DNA from: MSPOR6 sp965261435
GTDB taxonomy: Bacteria; Poribacteria; WGA-4E; WGA-3G
Direction of reading: 5' to 3'
Length of the DNA stretch: 64,000 nt
NCBI GenBank assembly: GCA_965261435.1
Contig: CBDHDL010000021.1
Coordinates: 4,216,001-4,280,000 of the forward strand
The translations under genes and the position numbers were made by a program. Shown piece by piece: positions 46,385 through 54,598 of this stretch (its first letter is position 1; each line of letters starts with the position of its first letter). The notes below the pieces were generated by a model. The model did no database searches, was not told the origin of the DNA, and saw only the letters and a list, made by a program, of their open reading frames with translations.

Positions 46385-47518
46385 ATGACACTTAAGAAAG
46401 ATGAAATTGCTCGCTATCTTCAGGAACGACAAGTTGAGATAGGTTTTTTTGACAGTGATGCTGAATTCCAGGTTGAAGAGATTGGAGAAGGGAACCTTAA
46501 TTTTGTCTATCGTGTATCTGATGTAGTTCAACCCAGCTCTTCACTTGTTTTGAAACAGGCTCCACCCTATATTAAGATCTTGGGACCAGACTACCCGCTT
46601 ACATCTGATCGACTGACGTATGAATTTCGTTCGCTTCAGGAATACAACCGCTTTGCAAGTGATGCTGTCCCAACGGTTTATTATTTTGACAGTGATGTTG
46701 CAGTAATTGTGATGGAGGATCTACGTGGATACCAACTCTTACGAGATGAGTTGATCAGTGGTAAAGTCAATCTGTTAGTTCCTAAACAGATCGGACGGTT
46801 TCTGGGGATAGCACACAGTCAAACCTATTCCAATAACCTTGATGAACTATCCGTGAAACAGTACAAAGAAGATTTTGCTAATACTGTAATGCAAGCGATC
46901 ACAGCAGATTATGTCTTTACACTACCATTTACAGAACATGAAACAAACTTTCATACAAGTGGTTTAGAATCTGCAGTTGATCAACTGAAGTCTGATCAGG
47001 ATTTTCTGCATCAGGCAGAAATGCTAAAGGAGATTTTTCTAACAGTACAGCGTGGGTTGACGCACGGCGATCTCCATACTGGTAGTGTAATGGTCAAGGA
47101 GAATTATGCAAAGGTCATAGATTCAGAATTTGCCTTTTACGGTCCTGTTGGATTTGATCTTGGACTATTTTGGGCAAATTACCTATTATCCTATTATTCG
47201 CATATAGACAACAAAAGGATACAATCGGATACTGTTGCTGCTATCATTCTGTCGTGGGAGGCTTATACTACGAATTTTATGATGGATACTACGTTAAAGT
47301 TTCGCACTTTACCAGATATATTTCACGAAGCAGTTGGGTTTACTGGAATGGAGATGTTAAGACGTATCGTTGGTGCAGCACATGTTAAGGATATTGAGAA
47401 TATTGAGGATCTGGATCAAAAACTACGTGTAGAAACTGAGATCCTTGAATTTGGTAGAACAATCGTAAAGAAACGACATAATATTAATACTGTTAAAGAA
47501 ATGGTCGAATTACTGTAG
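46385..47518 (+). CDS. mtnK: 5-methylthioribose kinase
   Basis: The protein has 377 residues. It has the APH-like kinase fold: EEIGEGNLNFVYRV is the ATP loop, VLKQAPPYIKILG holds the Lys, RGLTHGDLHTGSVMV the catalytic loop (HGD), and VIDSEFAFYGPVGFDLGLF the metal-binding DxE motif, all typical of MtnK. It phosphorylates methylthioribose in methionine salvage. mtnA and mtnN are not nearby. A clear ribosome site is not visible before the ATG. Co-transcription with asd links it to aspartate-family amino acids. Confidence 0.9.
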   Translation: MTLKKDEIARYLQERQVEIGFFDSDAEFQVEEIGEGNLNFVYRVSDVVQPSSSLVLKQAPPYIKILGPDYPLTSDRLTYEFRSLQEYNRFASDAVPTVYYFDSDVAVIVMEDLRGYQLLRDELISGKVNLLVPKQIGRFLGIAHSQTYSNNLDELSVKQYKEDFANTVMQAITADYVFTLPFTEHETNFHTSGLESAVDQLKSDQDFLHQAEMLKEIFLTVQRGLTHGDLHTGSVMVKENYAKVIDSEFAFYGPVGFDLGLFWANYLLSYYSHIDNKRIQSDTVAAIILSWEAYTTNFMMDTTLKFRTLPDIFHEAVGFTGMEMLRRIVGAAHVKDIENIEDLDQKLRVETEILEFGRTIVKKRHNINTVKEMVELL

Positions 47519-47568
47519 AATGGTATTCATCAAAAACACAATCTAAACAAGATACAACAAAAGAATCT

Positions 47569-48426
47569 ATGAGAGATTACTACGAAATACTCGGTGTTGA
47601 CCGAAAAGCCCCATCTGAAGAAATCAAAAAAGCGTATCGAAAATTAGCGGTAAAATATCATCCTGATAAGAATCCTGGAGATAAGACTGCTGAGGAGAGA
47701 TTTAAAGAAGCATCTAACGCCTATTCAGTGTTATCCGATCCTGAAAAGCGGAGAATGTATGATACACGTGGACATGCAGGTGTAGAAGGTATGGGATTTG
47801 AGGGGTTCACGAATATGGACGACATTTTTGCGAATTTCAACGATATTTTTGGTCGCACTGCCTACGGAGGTTTTGGCGATGCTTTTGGTGATGTTTTTGG
47901 TCCGCAACGACAGACTACCCGAAGATACCGTGGACGTGACCATCACATCAACGTATCTATATCTTTTGCTGACGCGATAAACGGTACACAGAAAGAAGTT
48001 AGCATTCGAGGCAAGAACATTAACTTTAAAATTCCTCCTGGGATTAAAGATGGACAAACACTCAGAGTTCGTGGACAAGGAGAATCAATTGGTGCAGGTG
48101 AGTCAGGGGATCTGTTGGTAAAAATATTAATTGAAGCACATCCAACTCTGTCACGTGATGGACTTGATCTTGTGACAGATGTGCAAGTACCCATGACAAC
48201 TGCTGCATTGGGTGGATCAGTTAGAGTGGAAACTTTGACAGAAAACGTTGAAGTCAAAATACCACAAGGAGCGCAACCGGGACAACAGTTACGTCTGCGT
48301 GGAAAAGGGATAACAGATGTCGGAGGCCGAAAAGGTGATTTGCGCGTTCGGTTAGTTGTGGATATACCAAAAACATTGACACGCGAACAGAAAGATTTAC
48401 TGAAAAAACTTGCAAAGACACTATGA
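47569..48426 (+). CDS. CbpA-type J-domain co-chaperone (no zinc finger)
   Basis: The protein has 285 residues. The J domain covers 1-68 with HPD at 31-33 (KYHPDKNPGD). A Gly/Phe-rich linker follows (about 70-120, GMGFEGFTNMDDIFANFNDI). Then come the two C-terminal substrate domains (VSISFADAINGTQKEVSIRG, KIPPGIKDGQTLRVRGQGE and KIPQGAQPGQQLRLRGKG). The Cys-rich zinc domain of DnaJ is missing, so it is the CbpA/DnaJ2 type that stimulates DnaK. dnaK is not in the window. It comes 50 bases after mtnK. Confidence 0.92.
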   Translation: MRDYYEILGVDRKAPSEEIKKAYRKLAVKYHPDKNPGDKTAEERFKEASNAYSVLSDPEKRRMYDTRGHAGVEGMGFEGFTNMDDIFANFNDIFGRTAYGGFGDAFGDVFGPQRQTTRRYRGRDHHINVSISFADAINGTQKEVSIRGKNINFKIPPGIKDGQTLRVRGQGESIGAGESGDLLVKILIEAHPTLSRDGLDLVTDVQVPMTTAALGGSVRVETLTENVEVKIPQGAQPGQQLRLRGKGITDVGGRKGDLRVRLVVDIPKTLTREQKDLLKKLAKTL

Positions 48427-48579
48427 CAGAAGAACGAAGGTCTGTCAAACCATTCGACAATTTATTTAGAACCTTCAAATACACTTGATATTTCAGCAGA
48501 TTAATGTCATAATCATTAAAGGTTGGACAATTTCACATTATGTATACCTACCCTAAATCCGATACAATTATAGGAGCTC

Positions 48580-49200
48580 ATGAGATCAGTCCACTATACC
48601 GATAATGTTTTCATCAATTGTCCCTTTGATGCGGTGTATAAACCATTGTTTGATGCAATGGTATTTACCGTACATGATTGTGGTTTTATTGCACGGTGTG
48701 CACTTGAAGAGGAAGATGCAAGTCAGGTGCGCATTGATAAGATTTACACCATCATTGCGAATTGCCGTTTTGGTATCCATGACATTTCAAGAACTGAATT
48801 AGATGAGAACTCCGGTTTTCCACGATTCAACATGCCTTTGGAATTCGGTGTTTTCCTTGGGGCAAAGAAATTTGGGGTAGTAGAGCAGCAGAGAAAGAAA
48901 TGTCTTGTCTTAGATAAAGAGTTGTACCGGTATCAACAGTTTATTTCGGATATCGCAGGACAAGATATTCAGGCACATAATAACGATATTGAAACAATTG
49001 TGAAAGTAGTTCGGAATTGGCTCCGCACTGCCTCAAGGCGACAGACAATCCCAGGTGGGAACATTATTTGGGAACGTTATCAGGTTTTTTTACGAGATCT
49101 GCCGCAAACAGTCGAAGAATGTCGATTAGATGTTGAAGATTTGATTTTTAATGATTACCTATTGGTAATTGCAACATGGCAGGAGACCAATGACAAGTAA
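48580..49200 (+). CDS. TIR / nucleoside deoxyribosyltransferase-like protein of unknown role
   Basis: The protein has 206 residues. It begins with a strand-helix DNVFINCPFDAVYKPLFDAM, then KIYTIIANCRFGIHDISRTE and FNMPLEFGVFLGAKKFG, a pattern in which a Ser/Asp (HDIS) and a Glu (PLEFG) face a Rossmann-like pocket, as in nucleoside 2-deoxyribosyltransferases and TIR NADases. DKELYRYQQFISDIAGQDIQAH is very conserved in recalled homologues. I infer a nucleotide-binding or NAD-type hydrolase, possibly a defence effector; no motif proves it. AGGAG precedes the ATG. A small basic protein follows 33 bases later and is likely its partner. Confidence 0.65.
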   Translation: MRSVHYTDNVFINCPFDAVYKPLFDAMVFTVHDCGFIARCALEEEDASQVRIDKIYTIIANCRFGIHDISRTELDENSGFPRFNMPLEFGVFLGAKKFGVVEQQRKKCLVLDKELYRYQQFISDIAGQDIQAHNNDIETIVKVVRNWLRTASRRQTIPGGNIIWERYQVFLRDLPQTVEECRLDVEDLIFNDYLLVIATWQETNDK

Positions 49201-49233
49201 ACTACTAAAATGTAATTCTAAGGAGGTAATCAC

Positions 49234-49392
49234 ATGGCAAGACAAAGAACTATTAAATATCCACCAAAGAGAGGGAAACTCACGAAACACCAGGTTAAAA
49301 GGGCAGTAGAGAAGGTTGTCCGCGAGCGGCTTGAACGAGAAGCAAAGGAAGCAGCAAAACAGTCAAACGAGCACCTATCCGAGAATAAATAA
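49234..49392 (+). CDS. Small basic coiled protein of 52 residues, partner of the upstream gene
   Basis: The sequence begins MARQRTIKYPPKRGKLTKHQ, continues VKRAVEKVVRERLEREAKEA and ends AKQSNEHLSENK. AAGGAGGT stands 6 bases before the ATG, an ideal site. Residues 18-42 are a strongly charged amphipathic helix. I recall a similar small protein (RTIRYPKKPG-like start) after homologues of the 206-residue protein, so the pair is probably a conserved operon; this needs a neighbourhood search. The role could be an inhibitor or adaptor. Confidence 0.7.
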   Translation: MARQRTIKYPPKRGKLTKHQVKRAVEKVVRERLEREAKEAAKQSNEHLSENK

Positions 49393-49415
49393 ACCAGTAT
49401 CCATAGAGAAGTTCC

Positions 49416-49544
49416 ATGCAAAACGAAGAGTACTTTAACTGTTTCTCAGAAGACGATATTCGTATCAAAACTAAACTTACATACCGAATCTGTCCAAAAC
49501 ACCAACTCCATCCAAAAATGAAAATAATTTACACAGAAATCTGA
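49416..49544 (+). pseudogene. Fragment of a DUF433-like protein
   Basis: The 42-residue ORF starts MQNEEYFNCFSEDDIRIKTK and then becomes unrelated low-quality sequence. The first 18 residues match from memory the start of DUF433-type antitoxin-like proteins (EDYFDFLAPDDIRIKGxRIG). The usual continuation is missing, so the gene is probably truncated. Its ribosome site is poor. This is a tentative call. Confidence 0.35.
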
Positions 49545-49623
49545 CTGCTAACAACTGATAATTGATTGCAGATAGGTGTGTTTCTACAAATTCCTCATAC
49601 ACTAAATAATATCGGAGGAAACA

Positions 49624-49869
49624 ATGCACGAATCATCAGTTATTCAACACTTTACAGAACAAGGCGTAAAGCAAGGCGAAATAAAAGGTACATTTGAGGC
49701 ATTGCTGGTTGTGTTAGACAGGCGTTTTCAATCCAGTGAAGTGCAAGAGTTAAGACCTACCCTTGAAAGCATCAAAGAACTACAGACACTCAAACGCTTG
49801 CATGGTGAAGCAGTTGAAGTGGGAAGTCTTGATGAATTTAGGCGTATCTTGTCATCAAACGGCGTATAG
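49624..49869 (+). CDS. Small protein, first of two tandem copies
   Basis: The 81-residue product starts MHESSVIQHFTEQGVKQGEI. It resembles the C-terminal part of Rpn/DUF4351-type transposase-like nucleases, where a QG-rich linker leads to a helical LLVVLDxRF...L..I..L..L domain. CGGAGG precedes the ATG. The next gene is a copy of it, 252 bases downstream, differing by a deletion of KQGE. The catalytic PD-(D/E)XK part is absent, so it is perhaps a stand-alone domain or a remnant kept in expression. Confidence 0.6.
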   Translation: MHESSVIQHFTEQGVKQGEIKGTFEALLVVLDRRFQSSEVQELRPTLESIKELQTLKRLHGEAVEVGSLDEFRRILSSNGV

Positions 49870-49875
49870 GAAACA

Positions 49876-50112
49876 ATGCACGAATCATCAGTTATTCAAC
49901 ACTTTACAGAACAAGGCGTAATAAAAGGCACATTTGAATCATTGCTGGTTGTGTTAGACGTGCGTTTTAATTCCAGTGAAGTGCAAGAGTTAAGACCGAC
50001 ACTTGAAGACATCAAAGAACTGCAGACACTCAAATATTTGCATGGTGAAGCAGTTGAAGTGGAAAGTCTTGATGAATTTAGGCGTATCTTGTCATCAAAC
50101 GGTGGAAAATAA
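49876..50112 (+). CDS. Small protein, second tandem copy
   Basis: The 78-residue product differs from the preceding one by the loss of four residues (KQGE, 12 bases) and about eight substitutions (for example RRFQSS to VRFNSS, KRLHGEAVEVG to KYLHGEAVEVE). TATAGGAAACA is the ribosome region, copied with the gene. The intact frame of both copies despite the changes suggests selection for the protein or a recent event. Confidence 0.6.
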   Translation: MHESSVIQHFTEQGVIKGTFESLLVVLDVRFNSSEVQELRPTLEDIKELQTLKYLHGEAVEVESLDEFRRILSSNGGK

Positions 50113-50225
50113 ACCGTGTACGAATCGCCATATTACTACATTTGATAGAACTATTTGATGGACCGAGAAAAATTGACTTAGCGTGTCCAAACATGACCAT
50201 ACAAATAAAAATGTAAGGAGAACTA

Positions 50226-51413
50226 ATGATCTCACTATCACAACGAAGTCAGAATGTTACACCATCATCTACCTTAGCCATCACAGCGAAAATCAACGCA
50301 ATGATCGCTGATGGTGTTGATGTCGTCAAATTCGGTGCAGGAGAACCGGATTTTGATACACCTGATTATATCAAAGCTGCCGCTGTTGATGCGCTTGATG
50401 CAGGTTTTACCAAATATACACCCGTTCCCGGTATTGCTGAACTGAGAGAAGCAATCGTTGATAAATTCAAGAATGATAATGGACTGAATTACACAACATC
50501 ACAAGTCATTGTCTCTTGCGGTGCTAAACATACACTCTATAACATCATGCAAGCGATATGTGATCCTGGTGATGAGGTGATATTCGCGGCACCTTATTGG
50601 GTAAGTTATCCGCAGCAAATGAAGTTAGCAGGTGCTGTCCCACGTGTGATCGAAACCACTGCTGAACAGAACTTCTGCATGCAACCAGATCAAGTAGAAG
50701 CAGCAATTACGTCAAAAACAAAAGTCATTCTCATTAATAGTCCGAGTAATCCGACTGGCACTACATATCCCGTTGAGGACCTCAAACAGATAGCAGCACT
50801 TGCAGTTGAGCATCAAGTTTATCTCATCTCCGATGAAATCTATGAAGCACTACTATATGATGGTGCAACACATCAAAGTCCAGCATCATTCAATGAAGAA
50901 ACAAAAGCGATTACATTTGTGGTCAATGGTGTTTCAAAAGCCTACTCTATGACTGGATGGCGAATTGGATATACAGCAGGTCCTGAGGATGCTGTTTCAG
51001 CTATGTCCCGTATCCAATCACATAGCACATCAAATCCGACATCAATTGCACAGAAAGCTGCGGTTGCTGCTCTCAATGAACCACAAGATGCGGTTGAAGA
51101 GATGCGAAAGGCTTTTCAGGAACGTCGTGATGTTATCTGTCAACGATTTGATGAAATTGATGGTGTGAGTTATGTCAAACCGCAAGGTGCTTTCTATATC
51201 TTCCCAGATTTTTCTGCACATTACGGTAGAACACTTGGTGGGAATAAAATTGAAGGTTCAATGGATATAACCGATTATCTACTAAGTTCTGCGGGTGTCG
51301 GTGTCGTACCAGGGGATGGCTTTGGTGCTGACAAGAATTTGCGTCTCTCCTTTGCTACCTCTCTGGAGGAGATAAATCGTGGGCTGGATCGGATTAAGAA
51401 GGCGTTGCAATAG
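50226..51413 (+). CDS. Class I pyridoxal-phosphate aminotransferase (aspartate aminotransferase type)
   Basis: The protein has 395 residues of the bacterial aspartate/prephenate aminotransferase group (Ib). VKFGAGEPDFDTPDYIKAAA is the N-terminal arm, PSNPTGTTY the Asn-Pro loop, ISDEIYEALLY the Asp that holds the pyridine nitrogen, and VSKAYSMTGWRIGY contains the PLP lysine (Lys238). It should convert oxaloacetate and glutamate to aspartate, or prephenate to arogenate. AAGGAG precedes the ATG. Aspartate formation would feed the asd pathway 4 kb upstream. Confidence 0.92.
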   Translation: MISLSQRSQNVTPSSTLAITAKINAMIADGVDVVKFGAGEPDFDTPDYIKAAAVDALDAGFTKYTPVPGIAELREAIVDKFKNDNGLNYTTSQVIVSCGAKHTLYNIMQAICDPGDEVIFAAPYWVSYPQQMKLAGAVPRVIETTAEQNFCMQPDQVEAAITSKTKVILINSPSNPTGTTYPVEDLKQIAALAVEHQVYLISDEIYEALLYDGATHQSPASFNEETKAITFVVNGVSKAYSMTGWRIGYTAGPEDAVSAMSRIQSHSTSNPTSIAQKAAVAALNEPQDAVEEMRKAFQERRDVICQRFDEIDGVSYVKPQGAFYIFPDFSAHYGRTLGGNKIEGSMDITDYLLSSAGVGVVPGDGFGADKNLRLSFATSLEEINRGLDRIKKALQ

Positions 51414-51426
51414 GGTTCTCTTCCTT

Positions 51427-51466
51427 GGACGCGTGTTTTGGCCACCCAAAGTGACGCGTCCTTTTT
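51427..51466 (+). terminator. Rho-independent terminator of the aminotransferase gene
   Basis: GGACGCGT (51427) pairs with ACGCGTCC (51454), an inner TTTGG/CCAAA stem extends the hairpin, and TTTTT follows directly. It is 13 bases after the stop codon. Confidence 0.85.
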
Positions 51467-51489
51467 GACAACTTCTTCCTGATGTGGTA

Positions 51490-51743
51490 ACTTAACGTGA
51501 GATATATTTAAAAATTTTGAATAAAGAAGCCGACCTTGAGACTTAAAACGTGCGATTTGGCGTGTACTGTAACATAACCTGTTAGGTTGTGCAGCCTAAT
51601 TTCCTATTCACACGCGATGGGTTTACCTGTCTGCTGGCAAGGCGGGGAATGCCTAAAGACGAATGCGCCAAATCTTCGGATAGGTTGCGCTACAAAAAAT
51701 CGCTTACACTGAGATTACGTTAATTTAGGTTATAATTGTTGAA
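51490..51743. other. Structured non-coding segment
   Basis: The segment is bounded by TTAACGTGAGAT (51493) and the imperfect inverted ATTACGTTAA (51715). It contains inverted GATTTGGCG and CGCCAAATC (about 51554 and 51669) and GTTAGGTTGTGCAGCCTAA. It may be a mobile or regulatory element related to family D by its ends; no ORF is present. Confidence 0.35.
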
Positions 51744-51998
51744 TGAATAAACAACATGAAAGGACTTTAAATGCTATTTTCAGAACACCTATTCCGAAAA
51801 CGTTGGAATGGCGTAAAATAGAGTCTCTCTTGATAGCATGTGGTAGCAGAAACCATTGAAGGAAAAGGATCAAGGGTAAGGTTTGATTTGAATGATGTTA
51901 CAGCAACGTTTCACCGTCCGCACAATCGAAAAGAAGCACGCCCCTACTAAGTGAAAGACGTGCGGCGTTTTCTTGAGGAGGCAGGAATAATTCCATGA
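51744..51998 (+). pseudogene. hicA: hicA toxin pseudogene (two frameshifts, one nonsense codon)
   Basis: Pieces in two frames make a full HicA: MNKQHERTLNAI from 51744, FRTPIPKTLEWRKIESLLIA (shifted frame from about 51779), and from 51843 the first frame again, VAETIEGKGSRVRFDLNDVT, then ATFHRPHNRKEARPY, a TAA at 51948 and VKDVRRFLEEAGIIP. HicA usually has Gln at the TAA position (PYQVK), so CAA to TAA would explain it. FHRPH contains the catalytic His of the RNA-cleaving dsRBD-like fold. Its TGA overlaps the hicB start (ATGA). The toxin cannot be made. Confidence 0.85.
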
Positions 51999-52363
51999 AG
52001 TACAAGGGGTATAATGCACTTATTGAGTACAGCGAAGAAGATAATTGTCTTGTTGGGCATATTGCAGGAATCACCGATATCATCGGTTTTCACGCCGACA
52101 CTGTTCTTGAACTTCAAAAGGCTTTTGAAGAAGCTGTAGAAGATTATCTGGAAACATGCCAAAGACTAAATAAGCCACCACAAAAACCATATTCCGGAAA
52201 TTTAAAGTTGCGAATTCCCCCGGACATCCACGGGGCCATTGCAAGAGCCGCTGAAGCAAGTGGAAAAGATATTGACCAGTGGGCAACAGATACTTTCAGT
52301 CATGCTTTAGGGAAAAACCTGCAAACTGGCATAGGACAGCATCCAGATTTAAATAAAAGGTAG
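51995..52363 (+). CDS. hicB: HicB-family antitoxin, orphaned
   Basis: The protein has 122 residues. The N-terminal degraded RNase H-like fold is typical of HicB: YKGYNALIEYSEEDNCLVGH then ITDIIGFHADTVLELQKAFEEAVEDYLE. The C-terminal RLRIPPDIHGAIARAAEASG-type segment (LKLRIPPDIHGAIARAAEAS) is a ribbon-helix-helix DNA-binding domain that represses the operon. GAGGAGG precedes the ATG. The toxin gene in front is dead, so the antitoxin now stands alone. Confidence 0.9.
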   Translation: MKYKGYNALIEYSEEDNCLVGHIAGITDIIGFHADTVLELQKAFEEAVEDYLETCQRLNKPPQKPYSGNLKLRIPPDIHGAIARAAEASGKDIDQWATDTFSHALGKNLQTGIGQHPDLNKR

Positions 52364-52697
52364 AAGTTAACGGCTCGAAGGTGTCAGAACAAACGGCATA
52401 CCAATAAGTTAGACACAAAACAGATTCTCATCTTTAAACGGATGCCTATACGTTCTGTAAAGTGTAGATGAATTATGATGTCATCGGTGTGCATCTTTTA
52501 ATTTTCATTGGTTCACACATTTACGTTTATTAGCGTAATAAGACGAATGTAGTTCCTAATGTACCACTAAAGCATTGAGTTTAGCATAGGAAGCGAGAGA
52601 TGCGGAACTTATAACCAAAATTAAGAAATATATATAACCTGCCCCTCATAATTCCCAATCTTGTGGGAGGGGTTTTCAACCCCGATAACCAAAGAAC
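52364..52697. other. Intergenic region
   Basis: The only structure seen is a hairpin near 52641-52672: CCCCTC and CCCA pair with TGGG and GAGGGG, then TTTTC follows. It could stop transcription from hicB or form the leader of the methyltransferase. No gene is seen. Confidence 0.4.
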
Positions 52698-54080
52698 ATG
52701 AATGTCAAAAACAGAACCATCTTCTCACACGACAACCTACCTGTCCTTCGAGGCATCGACACCGAATCTGTTGATTTGATCTATCTCGACCCGCCCTTTA
52801 ATTCCAATCGCAACTACGCTGCACCTATCGGCAGCGATGCAGCAGGCGCAGCATTCAAAGACACATGGACACTCTCCGATGTAGACAACGCGTGGCATGG
52901 TGAAATAGCTGACCGAGAACCCGCTTTATATCAGGCAATCCACGGAGCCGAACTCACACACGGCAAAGGCATGAAGTCTTACCTGATTATGATGGCGGTG
53001 CGGTTATTAGAGATGAAGCGCGTACTCAAAAAGACAGGGAGCATTTACCTGCATTGCGACCCGACTGCAAGCCATTATTTAAAGGTTGTCCTGGACAGCA
53101 TTTTCGGAAAAAACAACTTCAGATCTGAGATTACATGGAGGCGGGCAACATCTACACAAAAAGGATCTCAACATCGTAGTTTACGGTGGGGCAACAATGC
53201 TGATATGCTTTTATATTATGCAGCATCTAAATCTACATCGTTGCGCCCAGAAAGAGAACTAACAGAAGACGAAATACATGAGAAATTCAAACATGTTGAC
53301 GAAAAAGGTGAACGGTATTACAACGACTCAGCGCATATTTGGAGCACACCAAATATGGGTGAACGTCCCAACCTTTGCTATGAATGGCGCGGTTTCGTCA
53401 ATCCGCATCCATCTGGGTGGCGGTTAAGCAAAGAACGTTTGGAGGAAGAATATCAAAAAGGAAATATCGTTATTCGTCCTGATGGAAAACTGGAACGCCG
53501 GAAATATCAAAAAGATTATAAAGGGGCGTCCTACGGTAATATCTGGGATGACGTGCTTCCACCTGCGAAAGGGGAACGCACCGGCTACCCTACACAGAAA
53601 CCTGTCGCCTTATTAGAGCGCATCATCAAGGCGAGTAGCAACAAAGAGGATATCGTATTAGACCCATTCTGTGGATGCGCCACAACTTGTGTCGCAGCAG
53701 AACGGTTACAACGCCACTGGATCGGCATAGACATATCACCGAAAGCTGTTGATCTTGTGCGTGTGCGATTAGAGAAAGAAGTAGGCATGTTCGGAAACGT
53801 TATCCACCGAACGGACATTCCCAAACGGAGCGAGAAACTCCCCAACTATCGTACCCACAAGCATACGCTATTCGGCAAACAGGAAGGTTTATGTAACGGG
53901 TGCCGCACACAATTTCCGTTTCGGAACATGACGGTTGACCACATCGTGCCACAATCGCAAGGCGGCACCGACCATGAGGATAACTTGCAACTTCTCTGTG
54001 GTGCATGCAACTCTACTAAAGGGCAAGGCACACAAGCGGAGTTGATTTCTCGGTTAAAGGCACAGGGCGTTTTACACTAA
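52698..54080 (+). CDS. DNA methyltransferase fused to an HNH endonuclease domain
   Basis: The protein has 460 residues. Residues 20-40 hold motif IV, LIYLDPPFNSNRNY (DPPF at 31-34), and 321-330 hold motif I, LDPFCGCATT (an FxGxG variant). This order marks a beta-class amino-methyltransferase (N6-adenine or N4-cytosine). Residues 391-445 are an HNH nuclease: CNGC (399-402), VDHIVPQSQGG (Asp414-His415) and CGAC (434-437) as zinc ligands. Modification and cleavage could thus be in one chain; the HNH could instead only bind. No separate restriction gene, S subunit or phage gene is adjacent. Codon use is GC-richer than the neighbours, a hint of transfer. Confidence 0.85.
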   Translation: MNVKNRTIFSHDNLPVLRGIDTESVDLIYLDPPFNSNRNYAAPIGSDAAGAAFKDTWTLSDVDNAWHGEIADREPALYQAIHGAELTHGKGMKSYLIMMAVRLLEMKRVLKKTGSIYLHCDPTASHYLKVVLDSIFGKNNFRSEITWRRATSTQKGSQHRSLRWGNNADMLLYYAASKSTSLRPERELTEDEIHEKFKHVDEKGERYYNDSAHIWSTPNMGERPNLCYEWRGFVNPHPSGWRLSKERLEEEYQKGNIVIRPDGKLERRKYQKDYKGASYGNIWDDVLPPAKGERTGYPTQKPVALLERIIKASSNKEDIVLDPFCGCATTCVAAERLQRHWIGIDISPKAVDLVRVRLEKEVGMFGNVIHRTDIPKRSEKLPNYRTHKHTLFGKQEGLCNGCRTQFPFRNMTVDHIVPQSQGGTDHEDNLQLLCGACNSTKGQGTQAELISRLKAQGVLH

Positions 54081-54184
54081 CCTCCTACTGTCTGAATCGC
54101 GGATTTACACAGATTACACTGATTACGCGGATTTTAAGAGTATTAGATCAGAAGATTTCATAGTTTAGAGGTTCAACGATTTTT

Positions 54185-54400
54185 ATGAGAGACGGCATTG
54201 TTCAAATCAACGCAAGACCAATTAGGCACGCATTTCTTGTAGATCCAACAGATGTTGATTCACTACAACGTGTTATAGAAATCAATACGTTTTTATGGGG
54301 AGGTAAATTTAATGCAATAATTCCAGTTTTTCAGCAAAGTCCGGAAAATTGGTATGATTGTGGTAACATTTTTTGGTTCTCACAGGAGAAGATCTTTTAA
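54185..54400 (+). CDS. Truncated protein of a family with an INTxLWGGxxNxIIP motif
   Basis: The 71 residues begin MRDGIVQINARPIRHAFLVD and include VIEINTFLWGGKFNAIIPVF. From memory this start belongs to much longer hypothetical proteins (FLV-P-D...LNT-LWGG-YNPIIP). Here it stops after SQEKIF. The next bases, in another frame (to TAG at 54493-54495), read EDLLRQNLDEEHYLKGYADF then YELCRRTWYKHLEVE, probably a remnant of the same gene after a frameshift. It is 105 bases downstream of the methyltransferase fusion and may be a broken accessory gene of that unit. Confidence 0.55.
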   Translation: MRDGIVQINARPIRHAFLVDPTDVDSLQRVIEINTFLWGGKFNAIIPVFQQSPENWYDCGNIFWFSQEKIF

Positions 54401-54598
54401 GACAAAACTTAGATGAGGAACATTACTTGAAAGGATATGCAGATTTTTATGAACTGTGTCGTAGAACATGGTATAAACACTTAGAAGTTGAATAGAATCT
54501 AACGTTTACCTCGAAAATTTTTGCAGTTACTTATTCCTCATATGCTGCTTAAACTTCATCAAAGCACACCTATGAACATAAAAAAAGGAGATACTATC

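Noticed and set aside
52698..54400. Prophage
   Set aside because: A methyltransferase-HNH fusion can be phage-borne, but no integrase, terminase, capsid, portal or lysis gene is nearby.
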